A stretch of 64,000 bases of DNA from Diabrotica undecimpunctata (Eukaryota > Arthropoda > Insecta > Coleoptera > Chrysomelidae): NCBI RefSeq assembly GCF_040954645.1, contig NC_092803.1, positions 10,169,230-10,233,229 of the forward strand, read 5' to 3'. The stretch's first letter is position 1. Every line of letters starts with the position of its first letter. Under the pieces are notes generated by a model, which saw only the letters and a program-made list of their open reading frames with translations, was not told where the DNA came from and ran no database searches. Positions 10,990-20,579 of this stretch are shown piece after piece. The position numbers and the translations under genes are program-made.

Positions 10990-12960
10990 TTTGAAATGAA
11001 AGAAACACATCTGTTTTGAAGATGATGATGATGGAACAATAAGGATGGAAGATGAGGAAGATTAATCTACCAATTTAGAAACCGTCACTAGTGATTAAGA
11101 GTTAGTAGATAAAGAATTTTCTGAAGAAGACCATGTATCTACGGTTGATGATGACAAAGATGAATGCTAAAATTCGGAAAATGAAATAGAAGTTCTAGAA
11201 CAAGAAGATTTACAATATACTGCTCGCGATGGGACAGTTAAGAACAAATATCCGTCACGTCAGTCACGTGTAAGATAAGTGGTGGCTCAAGTGCTACACA
11301 TATTTTCTTACTAAATTTGTGAGTTTTACTAATTGAGTTGTATATTGTTTAGATCCATTAATATACTAAATCTTGTACCAGGTCCCACCAGATATGCCAC
11401 TCAACGAATTACCGATGAACCTATAATTTCACTGAGATTGTTTTTCACTGATGAAATGCTCAATCTACTCTTAATGGAAACTAACAAAGAACGTAGTCGC
11501 ATATGTAATGAAAAAATGTTAACTGATGAAATGTTCAATTTACTCTTAGTGGAAACTAACAGAGAATGTGGTCGCATATGTAATGAAAACATGTTAACTG
11601 TAAAAGAAATATCACTGGAAGAGTTAAAAGCTTTTATAATACTTTCATAGTCATAAAAATAGTGTCATACAGTTATAAAATAAATGAACTTGAAATTTTG
11701 CATTTTTATTCAAGGTTTACTTCTTCTGGCTGGTGTTCATAAAGGTGCCGGAGAATCTCTGCAGGAACTTTGGAGCAATTCTGATGGTAGGCCCATTTTT
11801 AGAGCTACTATGTCTCTGAAACGATTTTGTAACATCAGCCACTTTTTGCGATTTGATAATAAAGAGGATAGAACTATTCGACGGAGGCACGACAAGTTAG
11901 CTACAATTTGAAGTTTTTTTGATTTGTTTGTAGCACAACTTTCCAAAATGTTTGTTTCATATGAAAGCCTCACTGTCGACAAACAACTTGTACCATTTAG
12001 AGGTAAGTGTCCCTTAAGACAGTATATTCCAACAAAACCACGTGGGAAATATGGAATTAAATTATGGCTTTCATCTGATGTCACAACTGCGTATCTGTAT
12101 TGTGCAGAAATGTATACAGGAAAAGCAGAAAATCAGCCCCGTGGCGTACATTAGGGCAAAAATGTGGTTTTACGACTTATAAAAGATGGTCGGAATTCTG
12201 GGCGAAACATACCCAAGGATAATTGTTTTACTGACTACCATTTAGCGACTGAATTATTAAAACGTAGACTAGCACTAATTGGAACATTACGAAAGAACAA
12301 AACTTTTATTCCAGTTGAATTTCTACCAAATAAAAGTAAAGAAGCCCTATCATCAATTTTTGGGTTTCAGAAGAATATGACTTTAGTTTCATATAGTCCT
12401 AAAAAGGGTAAATCTGTTATTCTTTTGTCCTCGATGCATTAAGATGACCAGGTGTCATTGCAAGAACATAAGAAACCAGACATTATTTTAGAATACAATA
12501 GAATTAAAGGAGGCGTAGATACAACAGATAAATTAGCGTCAGCTTATACCTGAAAAAGAGGAACTAGAAGGTGACCACTTTGCTTATTTTATAATATTTT
12601 AGATTTGGTAGTAATTAACACATATTTGTTTTATATACAAGTAAATCCTCAATATAATAGGAACAAACTACATTAAAAAAGGCTTTTTATAAAAGAATTG
12701 GCATATAATTCAACAGAAAAATGCCAAACTACCCGAATGACAACAAACATTACACAAAAAATCAAAATAAATTTACATGCAGTAGCTGGAACAAGTGGAA
12801 ATGCAAATGAAAGTTCAAAACGTGGAAGGTGTAAACAGTGCGGATGGGAAAAAGTGTCAAGCATTTAAGAGGTTTACTTGTCCTGATCATTCAAATATCT
12901 TTTGTAAAAGTTGCATTGAATAAATATATAATTTTAATTGAATATAAAGTTTTATTATAT
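10990..12960 (+). pseudogene. piggyBac-like transposase, broken
   Basis: DDE transposase of the piggyBac superfamily (TTAA-specific cut and paste). An acidic N-terminal region is at 11015-11270. The core begins at 11333-11650 (VPGPTRYATQRI, ISLEELKAFIILS) and continues 11684-12154 with ESLQELWSN, MSLKRFCNISHFLRFD, LTVDKQLVPFRGKCPLRQYI (first catalytic Asp) and KPRGKYGIKLW. At 12164-12442 come DNCFTDYHLATELLKR (second Asp) and LIGTLRKNK. Then NRIKGGVDTTDKL (Asp cluster) at about 12505 and a C-terminal Cys motif RGRCKQCG at 12820-12850. Several stops interrupt the frame. The early part carries a 75-bp tandem duplication. I could not define the inverted repeats. Confidence 0.87.
11447..11596 (+). 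repeat. 75-bp tandem duplication inside the piggyBac pseudogene
   Basis: Two adjacent 25-codon copies (11447-11521 and 11522-11596) encode TDEMLNLLLMETNKERSRIC-NEKML and TDEMFNLLLVETNRECGRIC-NENML. The unit is in frame and the copies differ at several bases, so the duplication is not very recent. Confidence 0.92.
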
Positions 12961-13354
12961 TTTTTATTACAAAAAAAAATGTTTTGAGTTTTGATACATC
13001 GATAATATGAAACTACAAAAGCTTCTACGAATTAATAAAAAAAAAATTAAATTTAATTCACAACAGGTATGAGTTTTATACACTGGGTCTACCCGTTCCC
13101 ATAGACAAAGAATGTAACATTTACTTCGGGAGAGTAGGAAGGTTAAAGGAACACAACTTTCACAGAAAAAAGACAGGTTTCATGCTTTCCAGCGCATATT
13201 ATACCGCCCTCTAAAATGTCTTCTTGGTTTGTGGAAGATTGAGGTTTGTAGGTCTAGATATATTAATTTTGTATGTCCCATTTCTTACACTATATTGTTT
13301 TACTAGTTTTTATATTAATCCTTCCAAATATTAATAATTCTAAATTTTTCCCCT

Positions 13355-13600
13355 TCTTCTTAACGTGCCCTATCAAGTCCCCTTGACGTTGGCGATTAAC
13401 ATGGCGAAACTGTCTCTGTCTTGAGCTATTCTAAAGAGTTGCTCAGCTTTCCTCATTCCTGTCCACTCACTGATATTCTTCAACCAAGAGGCCTGCTTTC
13501 TACCAATTCCTCTGCGTCCTTCGATTTTACCCATCATAATAAGTTGAAGAATATTATATCGGTCTCCCCTTACTACGTGTCCAAAATAGGCCATCTTTCT
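13355..13600 (-). pseudogene. RTE (family B) 3' end fragment
   Basis: The minus strand reads MAYFGHVVRGDRYNILQLIM, GKIEGRRGIGRKQASWLKN, WTGMRKAEQLFRIAQDRD. This is the extreme C-terminal module of the RTE elements also seen at 21141, 31719 and 36283. It ends before a TTCTTCTT tract (a GAA-type tail on the element strand). 5'-truncated and non-coding. Confidence 0.8.
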
Positions 13601-13769
13601 ACATTTGATGTTTTTGATTTTTTTGATTTTTTGAATTTTTCCTACTTAGCAAATAATATATTTGTAGGATCAACATTGAATACCAAGTTTTAATTATAAT
13701 TATTCACTTAATCTGAATTTATATGAGATTAAGCCACAATTAAATGTAGTAAAAATTACCTTTTATAAT

Positions 13770-14400
13770 TGTTGAATGAACAACCAACACCAAAAGTGGC
13801 GACAAACAAAGAAATAAATATGGAGAAGGAAGAGGTAAAGGAATCATTAGGGAAATTAAACAATAAAAAATCTCCAGGACAGAATAGAATACCAAACAAA
13901 CTCCTAAAGTACGGAGAACCAGATCTGGTTCTCAAAATAACAAAACAAAACAGAATTCCTCAAGTATGGAAATCAAGCATCCTAATATCTCTCTTCAAAA
14001 AGGGAGACAAATCGAAGCCGGAAAATTACAGATGAATTATTAAAAACAACACTAAAATTAATAACCAAAGTAATAACAAATAAATTGAATGAAATTATAA
14101 CACTAGCAGAAAAACAACAAGGTTTTAGGTAAGAAAGATCATAAAACGACGCTATATTTATAACGAGTCAAGTGCAAGAGAAATCACTAGAATACAATAA
14201 ACCGGCATATTTATGTTTCGTGGACCTTAAGAAGGCATTTGATCGGGTCTAATTAAAGGACGTTTAAAAACGATTGAAAATATCTACCAAAACAACACAA
14301 TAAAAATAAAATGACAAAAAGTAAAAACAACTGACCCTATTGAAGCTGGCAATGGGATAAGACAGGTAGATTCTCTAAGCCTTCTACCGTTCAACCTGAT
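13770..14400 (+). pseudogene. RTE (family C) reverse-transcriptase fragment
   Basis: The plus strand reads EVKESLGKLNNKKSPGQNRI, then WKSSILISLFKKGDKSKPEN-YR and, after stops, the remnant of DLKKAFDRV at 14222-14250 and IRQVDSLSLLPFNLII at 14355-14400 (family form RQGDSLSPLLFNLI). Many stops and frameshifts. It is cut at about 14400, where the same family begins in the opposite orientation. Confidence 0.7.
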
Positions 14401-14404
14401 TATC

Positions 14405-14802
14405 GATCTTCTTCTTCTTCTTTCTTTTTATAGGTAGGCTTTAAAGCCTGTTTATTTTTCAATATTAGCCTACTAAATTGTTTAAATTATCGCACCATCT
14501 TTTTTTTTTGGTCTGTCAATACTTCTTCATCCATTTGATGACTTATCTCGTGCTATACGTGCTATCGTATCATCTGCCATTCTACTAATGTGTTCGTTTC
14601 ACTTCTGTTTTTGTTTTGTCACCGATCCGTTTATGTTTTCTATATAACATGCTCTTCTCTTCGCTTCTCTCCCTATCCAACAGACTTTTCCTTGATATTC
14701 GCCGAAGTATTTCCATCTCTGTTGTTTCTAGTAGTCGTCTTGTTTTAGATGTGTCAGGTCTTGCCTCCGTCGATAATATAGGTCTAATTGCCGCTTTATA
14801 TA
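14405..14802 (-). pseudogene. RTE (family C) C-terminal fragment
   Basis: The minus strand reads YKAAIRPILSTEARPDTSKT, RRLLETTEMEILRRISRKSL-LDRERS, then a degenerate ETNTLVEWQMIR. This is the post-RT tail of the RTE element whose RT part lies at 15450-16030. The two pieces are separated by the inverted-repeat element 14803-15449 and read continuously (TKTRIY then KAAIRP) across it. Confidence 0.68.
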
Positions 14803-15449
14803 CTTCATCTAATTAACTTACCATTTCACGTCATCCGCGTCATAGCCCGTGAGGTCACATGATACCAACACGAAATATTTAGGCGGTAGGTGTGTTCTTT
14901 TTTAGAATCACTTTGCCGAGTACACTGGCATTACAGCCACTAGACATATTTTATTATGTACGCGTAGAAATAATATTTAAAGATTTCTATTAATAAAGAA
15001 ATACACAATAATATGTTTTATTTAATTTGTATAAATGCATTATAAAGCGTTTTTATGAAGAACATTTGTTCGAAACACTGTAACTTTAATTGATCGAAGG
15101 TGGTATTTTGGCATAAATTGGTAACACTTATTTGACAGTTGCGGTGTTGGCACTTTTTGAATTTTATTATTTTGAATTTTAAAGTGAATACCTCTTGTTT
15201 TATATTTTTAACTATTTAATAAAATCTGTTCTTTTTAGAAGAAAATTAGTGTGTTTTATTTCAAAAATGTCACGTAAGAATTTAAATAGTAGTTGTAAAG
15301 AGGTGGTAGCTTATAATTCCACTTTTGCAATATTTATGTGACCTATTTGATTTAAAATGACTTCAGGATTTTTTTATACTTTGGCAACTGTGTCAACTTC
15401 GATCTCTGTCAATGATAATGACGTGCAACGGTAAGTAAATTAGATGGAC
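14803..15449. mobile_element. 647-bp inverted-repeat (MITE-like) element inserted in an RTE copy
   Basis: The ends are near-inverse: left CATCTAATTAACTTACC..CACGTCAT at 14807-14835, right CACGTCAT-type end reading CATCTAATTTACTTACC on the other strand. That is about 29 bp with 3 mismatches. TATA flanks both sides. Removing the element restores the RTE frame around …RIYKAAIRP, which proves insertion. No transposase is encoded. Superfamily unassigned; a TATA or TA duplication is possible. Confidence 0.72.
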
Positions 15450-16030
15450 TATAGATTCTTGTTTTTGTATTTTGTCTTAGGTGTTTATTTTTCCAGATTG
15501 TGTCATTAAGAGATCCCGCCGCTTTACTTGCTTTTAAGCTTTGTTGTACTTCGTACTTTTTCTTCAACATCTCTGTAACTATTTATATCTATTTCCAGAT
15601 ATCTAAACCTTGCTTCCTGCTTTATTATTTTCCCATCAATTTCGATTTTACACGTAGTGGGTATTTAGATAAATAAATAAATTTGTCATAAATTTGGTTT
15701 TTTCTGCTGATATGATCATATTGTATTTTTTGGCTGTTATTAAAGAGAAGTTATTAAAGAGGAGTGGGCTTAACGAGTCGCCCTGTCTGACTCCGCTGTG
15801 TGCTGGTATACACTGTATTGGTTTTCCATTTCTCTTTGCCTGTATTCGAATATGGAAGTAGATGTTTTCGATGGTTTGTATAATATTGATTGGTACTTTT
15901 CAATTATACAGTGTGTGTAAGGCGTCTTCGACTTGGATGCGATCGAAAGCATTTGTTAGGTCTATAAAACATAGATATACTGGTACATAGTACTCGATGA
16001 CCTTTTCTATAATTTGTCTTACAAATGTAG
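15450..16030 (-). pseudogene. RTE (family C) reverse-transcriptase fragment
   Basis: The minus strand reads VRQIIEKVIEYYVPVYLCFI, DLTNAFDRIQVEDAL, HSGVRQGDSLSPLLFNNFSL-ITAKKY, then (with the YADD block deleted) SAEKTKFM, CKIEIDGKIIKQEARFRYLE and DVEEKVQQSLKASKAAGSLN. Loss of the catalytic Asp-Asp block makes it inactive. Confidence 0.72.
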
Positions 16031-16144
16031 TATGTACATGTAAAGTACAGATACGGAGTCTACGCAGAATCTTCCGGATCTGAATCTTTATTGTTCATCT
16101 GATAAAGTTGTTAGTTTATTGATTTTGTTGGTTAGAACTTCATC

Positions 16145-16315
16145 AGAACAACATCAAGAAGTTGGTAATAAATAGAAGAGTAGAATGGAACGATCATATA
16201 AGCCGAATGACAACAAATAGAGTAGTACAGACGGCAAGAGACGGTTCCCTAATACAAAGACGATCAGTAGGAAGACCACGAAAACGATGGAATGACAACT
16301 TACTGGAGACACATT
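16145..16315 (+). pseudogene. RTE (family C) 3' fragment, opposite strand
   Basis: The plus strand reads NRRVEWNDHISRMTTNRVVQ, TARDGSLIQRRSVGRPRKRW-NDN before a stop. This is the C-terminal end of the same family as the minus-strand pieces just to the left. It indicates separate insertions or an inversion. Confidence 0.7.
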
Positions 16316-16540
16316 GAAAAATAGAGAGAGTCATGTCTACATAAAAATAAGAAAAAGAATTGTTGTTTGACGTTTTGATTTTCACTGCATAAATCATATT
16401 TAAAAATGAGAACAGTTAAACAAATAGGGAGGTGTTATTATAAGCAAAAGTTAGACGGTTATATTTTCCAATTTGATGGGTGACTTACTTTTTTCATGAT
16501 TTTGTAGATAAATAGTTAAAAAATAAAGTAGAAGTTCAGG

Positions 16541-16771
16541 CACTTGAGCCCACTTTGACTTTTGACTGCTGCGGATTAAACCAAACTATCGCTTCTGATG
16601 GTGTTTAGTTCATCTCAGATGTTGTTTCTATTTAAATTTTCTGAACACCATAAGAAATGATCAGAACACTATTAGAGATGCTCTGAATAACAGCAGAGAC
16701 GACCTAAACACCATCAGAGGCTATGGTACGATTTAATCCGCAGATGTCAAAGGTCAAAATGCGCTTAAGTG
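16541..16771. repeat. Imperfect fold-back repeat, arms about 85 bp
   Basis: The left arm (CACTTGAGCCCACTTTGACT… CTGCGGATTAAA… TCTGATGGTGTTTAG) is matched by the reverse complement of the right arm (CACTTAAGCGCATTTTGACC… CTGCGGATTAAA… TCTGATGGTGTTTAG), with a spacer of about 60 bp. It is probably a fold-back or MITE relic. No coding potential. Confidence 0.8.
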
Positions 16772-17199
16772 TCTTACATCCTACTAATATTACACTTAAA
16801 CTACTAAACGTTATAGCCAAATCCCAACATCTACACAGTACACACCTGTAAACTATTTATAGAATACGACACTCTCTTTACTCTATTCAAACTTTTTGCT
16901 CGTTACACGAAAACATTTCTAGTCTAATCTCCACAACCTTCTTCTTTAAGGACTCAAAATCCAAAAAAAGCGTTACTCACTCAACTTTTCCGGATTTTTC
17001 CCTTTCTCCTCTCTTAGTCTTTCCAATTTCATTGGTAAATAATGTATTTATAAATCACCTAAGCTTAGTTTAACATTCGATTATTCGCAGCAAAATTTAG
17101 AACGTAAGTGCTCGCACACGGTCTAGAATTTTGGATTCGACTTTTTCAGTTTCTGTTAAATCGTTTCTGAAAATTGACCAGTTTTAGTTTAAAATATGT

Positions 17200-18460
17200 T
17201 TTTTTTAGTTTTTTAAGTGGCAGACCTATGCATGGCATGACCCTTCCGGAGCAATTAAAGTGACGAGCCTCGAAGAAGTCAATACTTTCACTGACTTCCA
17301 GAGGCACGCTCGGTTTGATTGGCCCGAGAAGGTCTTCCAGAAAATGAACATAAACGTCTCGAACCCGCTAGACTCGAAGTAAAGGTGGTAGCTCTTAAGC
17401 CAAATTACCTCAAGATGATGCATTCAATACAGCGTTTGTACCGAGATCGGTACCGGTACCTGCTCATCTTAGAAGAAGACTTCAAGGTTATGGAGAAAAT
17501 AATTAAACTGACGGCCAGCACACCGGAACAACTCTGTCACGCCCTTGAGCGTATCAGAGAGGAAACGGGTCTGTGGCCTTACACCATGTAAGCTACATGC
17601 CCGTGGCGGTGCTGTGTAAGATGGCAAAGGTCATCTTTGGCTTCACCATCGGAATAATCATGCAAATATTTACCACAACAACGTGTAGAGAGAGGTCCGC
17701 ATACGGCTTTATTGTATCCAGGAAGGATACGACCTACTCCTAGCTTCTGAAACAAGAAGAGAAAGCCGTTGATAACAAGGAGACCAAGGTTGCTATCTGC
17801 AGCTTACGAAACCATAAAGATCTGCTTATCATGATCGACAAAGACTAGGGGCGGCTTCTTTAATAAAGAAAGCCTTGTCCAATACAGAAAACGGACTCAC
17901 GGCTAAACTTGTAAATAACGAAAAGAAGGCTATTATTCACATGCGAGACATGACGAAAAATGCCGAGAAGGCACACAATAAACACGCCATCCAACAAGAA
18001 ATAGCTACTTGAGACCCTAGCTTTGCTGTAAAACAGATACGTCCAATAAAGAACAATACAAAGGTGGCCACGGTCCTCCTCAATGAGCAAGCAGCTAGGA
18101 GGATACTCGACCTTGGGCATCTTAAGATCACCCTAAGATGGTGCCAACCGCACTGGACTTCATGAGGTGGAAAGAGGGTCACACCTTAAAATCATTTAAA
18201 GTGTCTGAATACTGTATAATTTGCAAGGAACACCATCGGATTTGCAGCGATAAGTGTGCGGCTTTTCGCGAGGCCCTCCAGAGGGCAAAGCAAGCAGACC
18301 AAAATAGAAACATTAAGACCCTCCTCCTCTGATATACCACTCTCCCTAACAACGGAGACCACCGACATGGAGATAGACGAACATCCAACGGAAGCCAACC
18401 AAGCAAACCCGACCGTGAGGCTCATGGATCCATCCCCCTCTGCCGAAGAACTTTAATGGA
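17200..18460 (+). pseudogene. R1-like retrotransposon ORF1 (Gag-like) remnant
   Basis: A more GC-rich block than its surroundings. Frames 17319-17591 (LEVKVVALKPNYLKMMHSIQ…FKVMEKIIKLTAS) and 18138-18332 (MVPTALDFMRWKEGHTLKSF, then CIICKEHHRICSDKCAAF) resemble parts of a non-LTR ORF1 with a C-terminal Cys/His knuckle (C-x2-C-x3-H-x3-C-x3-C). It is followed by a Pro/Ser/Thr-rich stretch. The assignment rests mainly on the adjacent R1-type endonuclease pieces. Multiple stops. Confidence 0.5.
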
Positions 18461-18719
18461 GCGTCAAACTCAATACTAGTGACCAGTCCACGTCGCTGTG
18501 TGACAACGCTGCGGTGGACCTAGCCCTGATCAAAACACCCTGTCGTCCACCCACTCCACCATCCTCCACCAGCCTCCACCCCGGATGGGGAAGCATCAAC
18601 ATCTTCCACCTCTCAGGCACTATCCTCTCAGGCTAGTGTCATAATTGATATAGTCGAGTAAATTAAGGAAACATCCCTTACCAGGTAATCTAATAGCTAG
18701 TGATATAGACTTAAAATAG

Positions 18720-19350
18720 CTTCGATCGGGTTAAAAGGACTTAAGACACTGCACGTAAACATCGAAAGGACCTAGGTGGCACAGGACCGGATACACGCGA
18801 AAATGAACAAAATGCCAATATTAGCCTGTTATATATCACCGAATATAAACACTACACAACACAGACAAGGTAGAAAATATCTTCGAGGTGTCAATTACAG
18901 CAAAGCACTTTATGATCGTTGGCGATGTAGACGCCAAATCCATTCCATGGGGGTCCCCAAGAAAGGACAAGTGGGAAATATAGAAGGAATAGATTTCATC
19001 GACAGACCTGGCAGTGTTAAATATTGGTAAATACACCTTTGAAATAGGTGCATTGCGAAGTCACATAGATATTACCTTAGCATAGAATATCTTTGCCAAA
19101 AAAGTTACAAGTTAAGATGTGCTTAGATAAGAGCATCTTTACCCTACATAGATACATCGTATTTGAAATTGGCATAAAGATCACAACTAAGAACGGCAGA
19201 AAGACACTCGAATTCAACAAAGCAAGATTTGCTGAACAGATAAGCAACTTACAAGAAGAAACTACCGACTTTTCCACCTTTAGGAACGCAATCATAAAAA
19301 CACACAATCTGAGCAGTAAAAGTGAACATGTTACATATACCGGAAGGTCA
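18720..19350 (+). pseudogene. R1-like endonuclease remnant (copy 1)
   Basis: Degenerate pieces include NKMPILACYISPNIN (CYxSPN block of R1 endonucleases), a remnant of VGDVDAKSIPWGSPRKD in a shifted frame at 18920-18965, and KSHIDI…then VFEIGIKIT with TFRNAIIK at 19150-19310. Frameshifts are dense. The order of motifs fits an R1-clade endonuclease running into the linker before RT. No RT is present. Confidence 0.5.
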
Positions 19351-19354
19351 TTTG

Positions 19355-20160
19355 GCTACTGAATGCAAGAAAAAAACCATAGGTCTTAATTGTAATATAC
19401 CTGGCCGTGTAGCAAAGTCGAGGAAGTGTCCTGGGTTCAACCGTCTGATCAAGGATAAGCACAATAGGCTATAGTATATAAAAACAGAAGCATTCGATTC
19501 CAAGGTCCGAGGTCAAGAGATGGCAAATACGGAAAATACAAGTCAAGAGTTGAGGATACTCCAAACAAGTGTGGGAACGGCTAGATTATCCCATCATCTG
19601 GCCGAGGCTGTTGCAATGGAAAAGAACATAGACATACTCGTTACGGCTAAGCCAAACCCAACAGCGGTTAAGAGGAAAGGCTGGTTTGTGGATGCGACTG
19701 GAAGAGTCGGTGTACGAATCTGTAACAGAAAGCTGCGAGTATATGAAATAAAGGCAAAGGAAGGGTATATGATCGTCCGGATTTAGGAATTGCAGCTAGT
19801 GTGCTGCTATCTCTCTCCTAATATATGGGTGGGTAATTATGAGAGGAAGATAGATAAGATCATGGAGGAGGTGATGAGTATAAGAGGAGAATGCATGGTG
19901 CTTTCAACGCAAAAGTGGCGGTGTGGGGGTCCCTCATCATCGATACTCACGGTAGAACATTATCTGATTGGGTGGGTACTTTGAATTTGGTAGTACTGAA
20001 CACCCGTCTGGAACCCACATTCGTAAGGAGAGGTACGGATACGTACATCCATGTTACCATGGTTACACAGGGAGTAGCAGCAAAAAGACAAGATTGGTTA
20101 GTCTTGCTAGACTATACCGGAAATGAACATCAATATATTGAATTCTTAATAACCTAAATC
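19355..20160 (+). pseudogene. R1-like ORF1 end plus endonuclease (copy 2)
   Basis: A knuckle-like NCNIPGRVAKSRKCPGF is followed at 19520 by MANTENTSQELRILQTSVGT, ARLSHHLAEAVAMEKNIDIL, GWFVDATGRVGVRI, then VCCYLSPNI. The GDFNAKS-type block survives as AFNAKVAVWGS, followed by GRTLSDWVGTLNLVVLNTRL, EPTFVRRGTDTYIHVT, GVAAKRQDWLVL, and HQYIEFLIT. This is the canonical R1-clade endonuclease order. Stops and frameshifts at 19785 and 19900-19984 break it, and the RT is absent. It ends about 80 bp before desaturase exon 2. Confidence 0.72.
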
Positions 20161-20242
20161 AACGTTCGCAGAGAGAGAAAAAAAGGTAAAAGGTTGGTTA
20201 GGTTAGGTTACTAGGTTGAGTTCCGGTATAATTGTTTCTTAC

Positions 20243-20579
20243 TTTTTTTGTAGCATCACTAGTCGATCGCCTTCAATATCACTCAAATCAATAGTCTTTC
20301 CTTTACTTATAACATCGGGATGTTTTCTCACATGTAACCATCCAATATGACAAAAGATGAATCCTCTCGTTGAGTTATGGGGATCAGCATCAGTATCGGT
20401 ATATTTGTGATGTAACCTATGATTCCTTGCCCAACTGTAGATGGTATCCTGGTAGGAGACAGTAAATATAAACATGATGAACAGTTTTAGTGGAAGTGTA
20501 ACCTTATACGCTCGGTGAGACCATAGACGATGGGCACCACCTGTCACCCCAATAAGAGTGAAGAAGTAAACTACCACAG
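20243..20579 (-). CDS. Acyl-CoA desaturase, coding exon 2 (histidine boxes 1 and 2)
   Basis: Second coding exon, residues about 73-185. It contains the first histidine box HRLWSH and the second box HRLHH, followed by DADPHNSTRGFIFCHIGWL. These are iron-ligand motifs diagnostic of the acyl-CoA desaturase family. The hydrophobic stretch before box 1 (VVYFFTLIGVTGGA) and the LPLKLFIMFIFTVSYQ stretch are membrane segments. Minus-strand borders are TTTTTAG before 20579 and GTAAGA after 20243. Entry phase 1 matches exon 1 and exit phase 2 matches exon 3. No stop or frameshift is present. R1-like retrotransposon debris lies immediately downstream in the next intron, and an RTE copy sits in the intron upstream. 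Confidence 0.93.

Larger units (their letters stand above)
10568..20242 (-). other. Desaturase intron 2
   Basis: A 9.7-kb intron bounded by GTAAGA at 20242 and CAG at 10568. It is packed with a broken piggyBac, RTE fragments in alternating orientation, a 647-bp inverted-repeat element, a fold-back repeat, and R1-like retrotransposon remains. No host exon is visible inside it. Stretches 10570-10985, 12960-13354 and 16772-17190 show nothing I can name. Confidence 0.78.

Noticed and set aside
11015..11270. Acidic stretch before piggyBac as a separate host gene
   Set aside because: An acidic N-terminus is usual for piggyBac-type transposases and it runs in the same orientation directly before the core.
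20190..20210. GGTTAGGTTAGGTTA resembling insect telomere repeat (TTAGG)n
   Set aside because: Only about three units, within R1-like debris next to an exon; far too short to call telomeric.
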